A stretch of 64,000 nt of DNA, taken from assembly GCF_041296385.1 (NCBI RefSeq), contig NW_027184083.1, forward strand, positions 310,001 through 374,000, written 5' to 3'. Below, in pieces: positions 62,879 to 64,000 of the stretch. The notes beneath the pieces are model-generated. The model worked only from the letters and a program-made list of their open reading frames with translations, did no database searches and was not told where the DNA came from. Position 1 is the first letter of the stretch. Each line of letters begins with the position of its first letter. Source of the stretch: Aphelocoma coerulescens. Lineage: Eukaryota > Chordata > Aves > Passeriformes > Corvidae. The translations under genes were made by a program, and so were the position numbers.

Positions 62879-63738
62879 TGGAATGGAAGAAAAAAAATTG
62901 CAACCCCCTTCCCTCCAAATTATTATAATTTTGAAATTAAGGGGCTTTCAGGCAAAGATATGAGGAACAGGAATAGCAGTTCTTTACTATTATATATCTA
63001 TATGTGTATAACAAGTCAAACAACAATAACTATGGCAGTAACAGCAAACGATCACAAACCCAGTGCCAGCCTTCTTGGCTGTCAGGCCCTTCCCCTTGGG
63101 TGCAGTTTTGGTCGCAGCCGCCAGGGGCGCTGGCGGCTCCCGGTCAGCAGGGCGGGGGTGATGGCTCCCCCGCGGCTGCAGGAGGCGCTGCGGAGCGAGC
63201 TCAGGGAGCACGCGGCACCGGTGCCCTGGGATCCCGGGGAGGGATGGAACAAAGGTTTCACAAACTCCTGGGCAGCTGATCCCAGTGTCTGGCCAGACCC
63301 TCGGGAACAGCAGGCTGGAACAGCAGGGATGAGCACAAATCCCGGGTGGCAGACGAGATGTATCCAAACTGCGGAGCTGCGGTGGGAACCCCCCAGAGGT
63401 CTTGGCAGGCAGGGCGAGCAGGGGCTACAGAGTACCGAAGGCTCAAAGCAACAGCGGGGGCAGGGTGGCCGCAACCTGACTCCCAGCGGAGCAGGGAAGG
63501 TGGGCTTGGGATCCCGGGGTTTCTCCGGTAGAAGGAAGGCAGCAGAAGAAGCAGCCTCTCTTTCCATCCAAACAAAGGGAACTGACTGCCCACCAACCTA
63601 GGTGAAAGAGATGCACCCCTCCCCCTATGGCCAGGTCCTTTGTTTTTCTTAAGCACCCAGTAATTTGTCCCCCTAGCAACATGTATGGGGAAAATTCCTT
63701 TAAGAGAAAAAGAAAACAGGAGAACTAAAACCGCAACA
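62879..63738 (-). mobile_element. 5' LTR of ERVL-B, 3'-truncated (about 860 bp)
   Basis: Same family as the ERVL-A LTR. The U3 start is intact (minus-strand TGTTGCGGTTTTAG at 63738), but the last ~50 bp are lost. The break falls at a GGAATGG shared by the LTR and its neighbour. The right flank GCACT cannot be paired because the 3' end of ERVL-B is missing. Confidence 0.88.
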
Positions 63739-64000
63739 GCACTCAAGACGGTCTTTAGTACTGGTTAAGAAACAAGGTTGTTGAAAGGCTGAGTACTCTG
63801 AGCTGTGCCCTGTGGAGGAAATGTGGTATTTTCTGTGGAAGAAAAGGATAAGTAGTGATATGTCATTATTTGCAAATGGCCAATACTGTAAAACCTGTTC
63901 TTTTGGGCAGTCCTTTAAAGCCTCTGGGGTTTGCTAAATATGGAACCTTCTGCCTGTCCAGCAGTGTTGAAGTCACCCAAGCCTGATTTAGAGGGAGTGT
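63739..64000. other. Non-coding, apparently host sequence
   Basis: Nothing recognised in the last 260 bases. Confidence 0.5.

Noticed and set aside
1..64000. CRISPR array, operon, phage or other prokaryotic defence system
   Set aside because: No regularly spaced short repeats with unique spacers and no bacterial gene organisation. The content is vertebrate retroelements.

Overview
The window looks like repeat-dense bird DNA. Three things point that way: several CR1 LINEs (one ending in the usual short 3' tandem tail), many class I, II and III endogenous retroviruses (ERVs) with solo LTRs, and almost no host coding sequence. Such ERV density is typical of an avian W chromosome or pericentromeric heterochromatin, but the sequence alone cannot place it. 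Most retroviral coding sequence reads on the minus strand. I recognise no cellular gene by name, only one plausible orphan host exon (34309-34408).

Left block (1-19454). Gammaretrovirus-like gag/pro/pol copies (1-2035 and 16864-19454) flank a class III, ERVL-like provirus called ERVL-C (LTRs 2036-2678 and 16224-16863). ERVL-C was itself hit by a complete 6.8 kb betaretrovirus-like (ERVK) provirus (4376-11185, 6-bp target duplication GCTCCA) and by a solo LTR (13748-15080, duplication GCTGT). The ERVK provirus keeps an open 646-codon gag, a GGGAAAC frameshift site and an open pro frame, while its pol is broken.

Middle block (19455-44613). This is mostly non-coding host sequence plus CR1 LINEs (20470-26380, 31510-32940, 35143-35628, 38110-41665). 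They are interrupted by solo LTRs, many with readable 4-5 bp target duplications.

Right block (44614-64000). It starts with an env-deleted gammaretroviral pol (45054-48437) joined through an LTR (48438-49810) to an old ERVL copy, ERVL-B (49811-63738). Inside ERVL-B sit a very young full-length provirus, ERVL-A (51740-59015), and two further solo LTRs (59076-59889 and 60965-61612). ERVL-A has LTRs of equal length with no difference seen by eye, a CTTGC duplication, an open gag, an open pol and a tRNA-Lys-type primer site. It is the only element here that looks capable of making a full Gag and Gag-Pol.

As a system, the window is a layered record of retrotransposition. Target duplications and nesting give a relative order of events, and mismatched duplications mark LTR-LTR recombination junctions. 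I found no CRISPR array, operon or other prokaryotic system.
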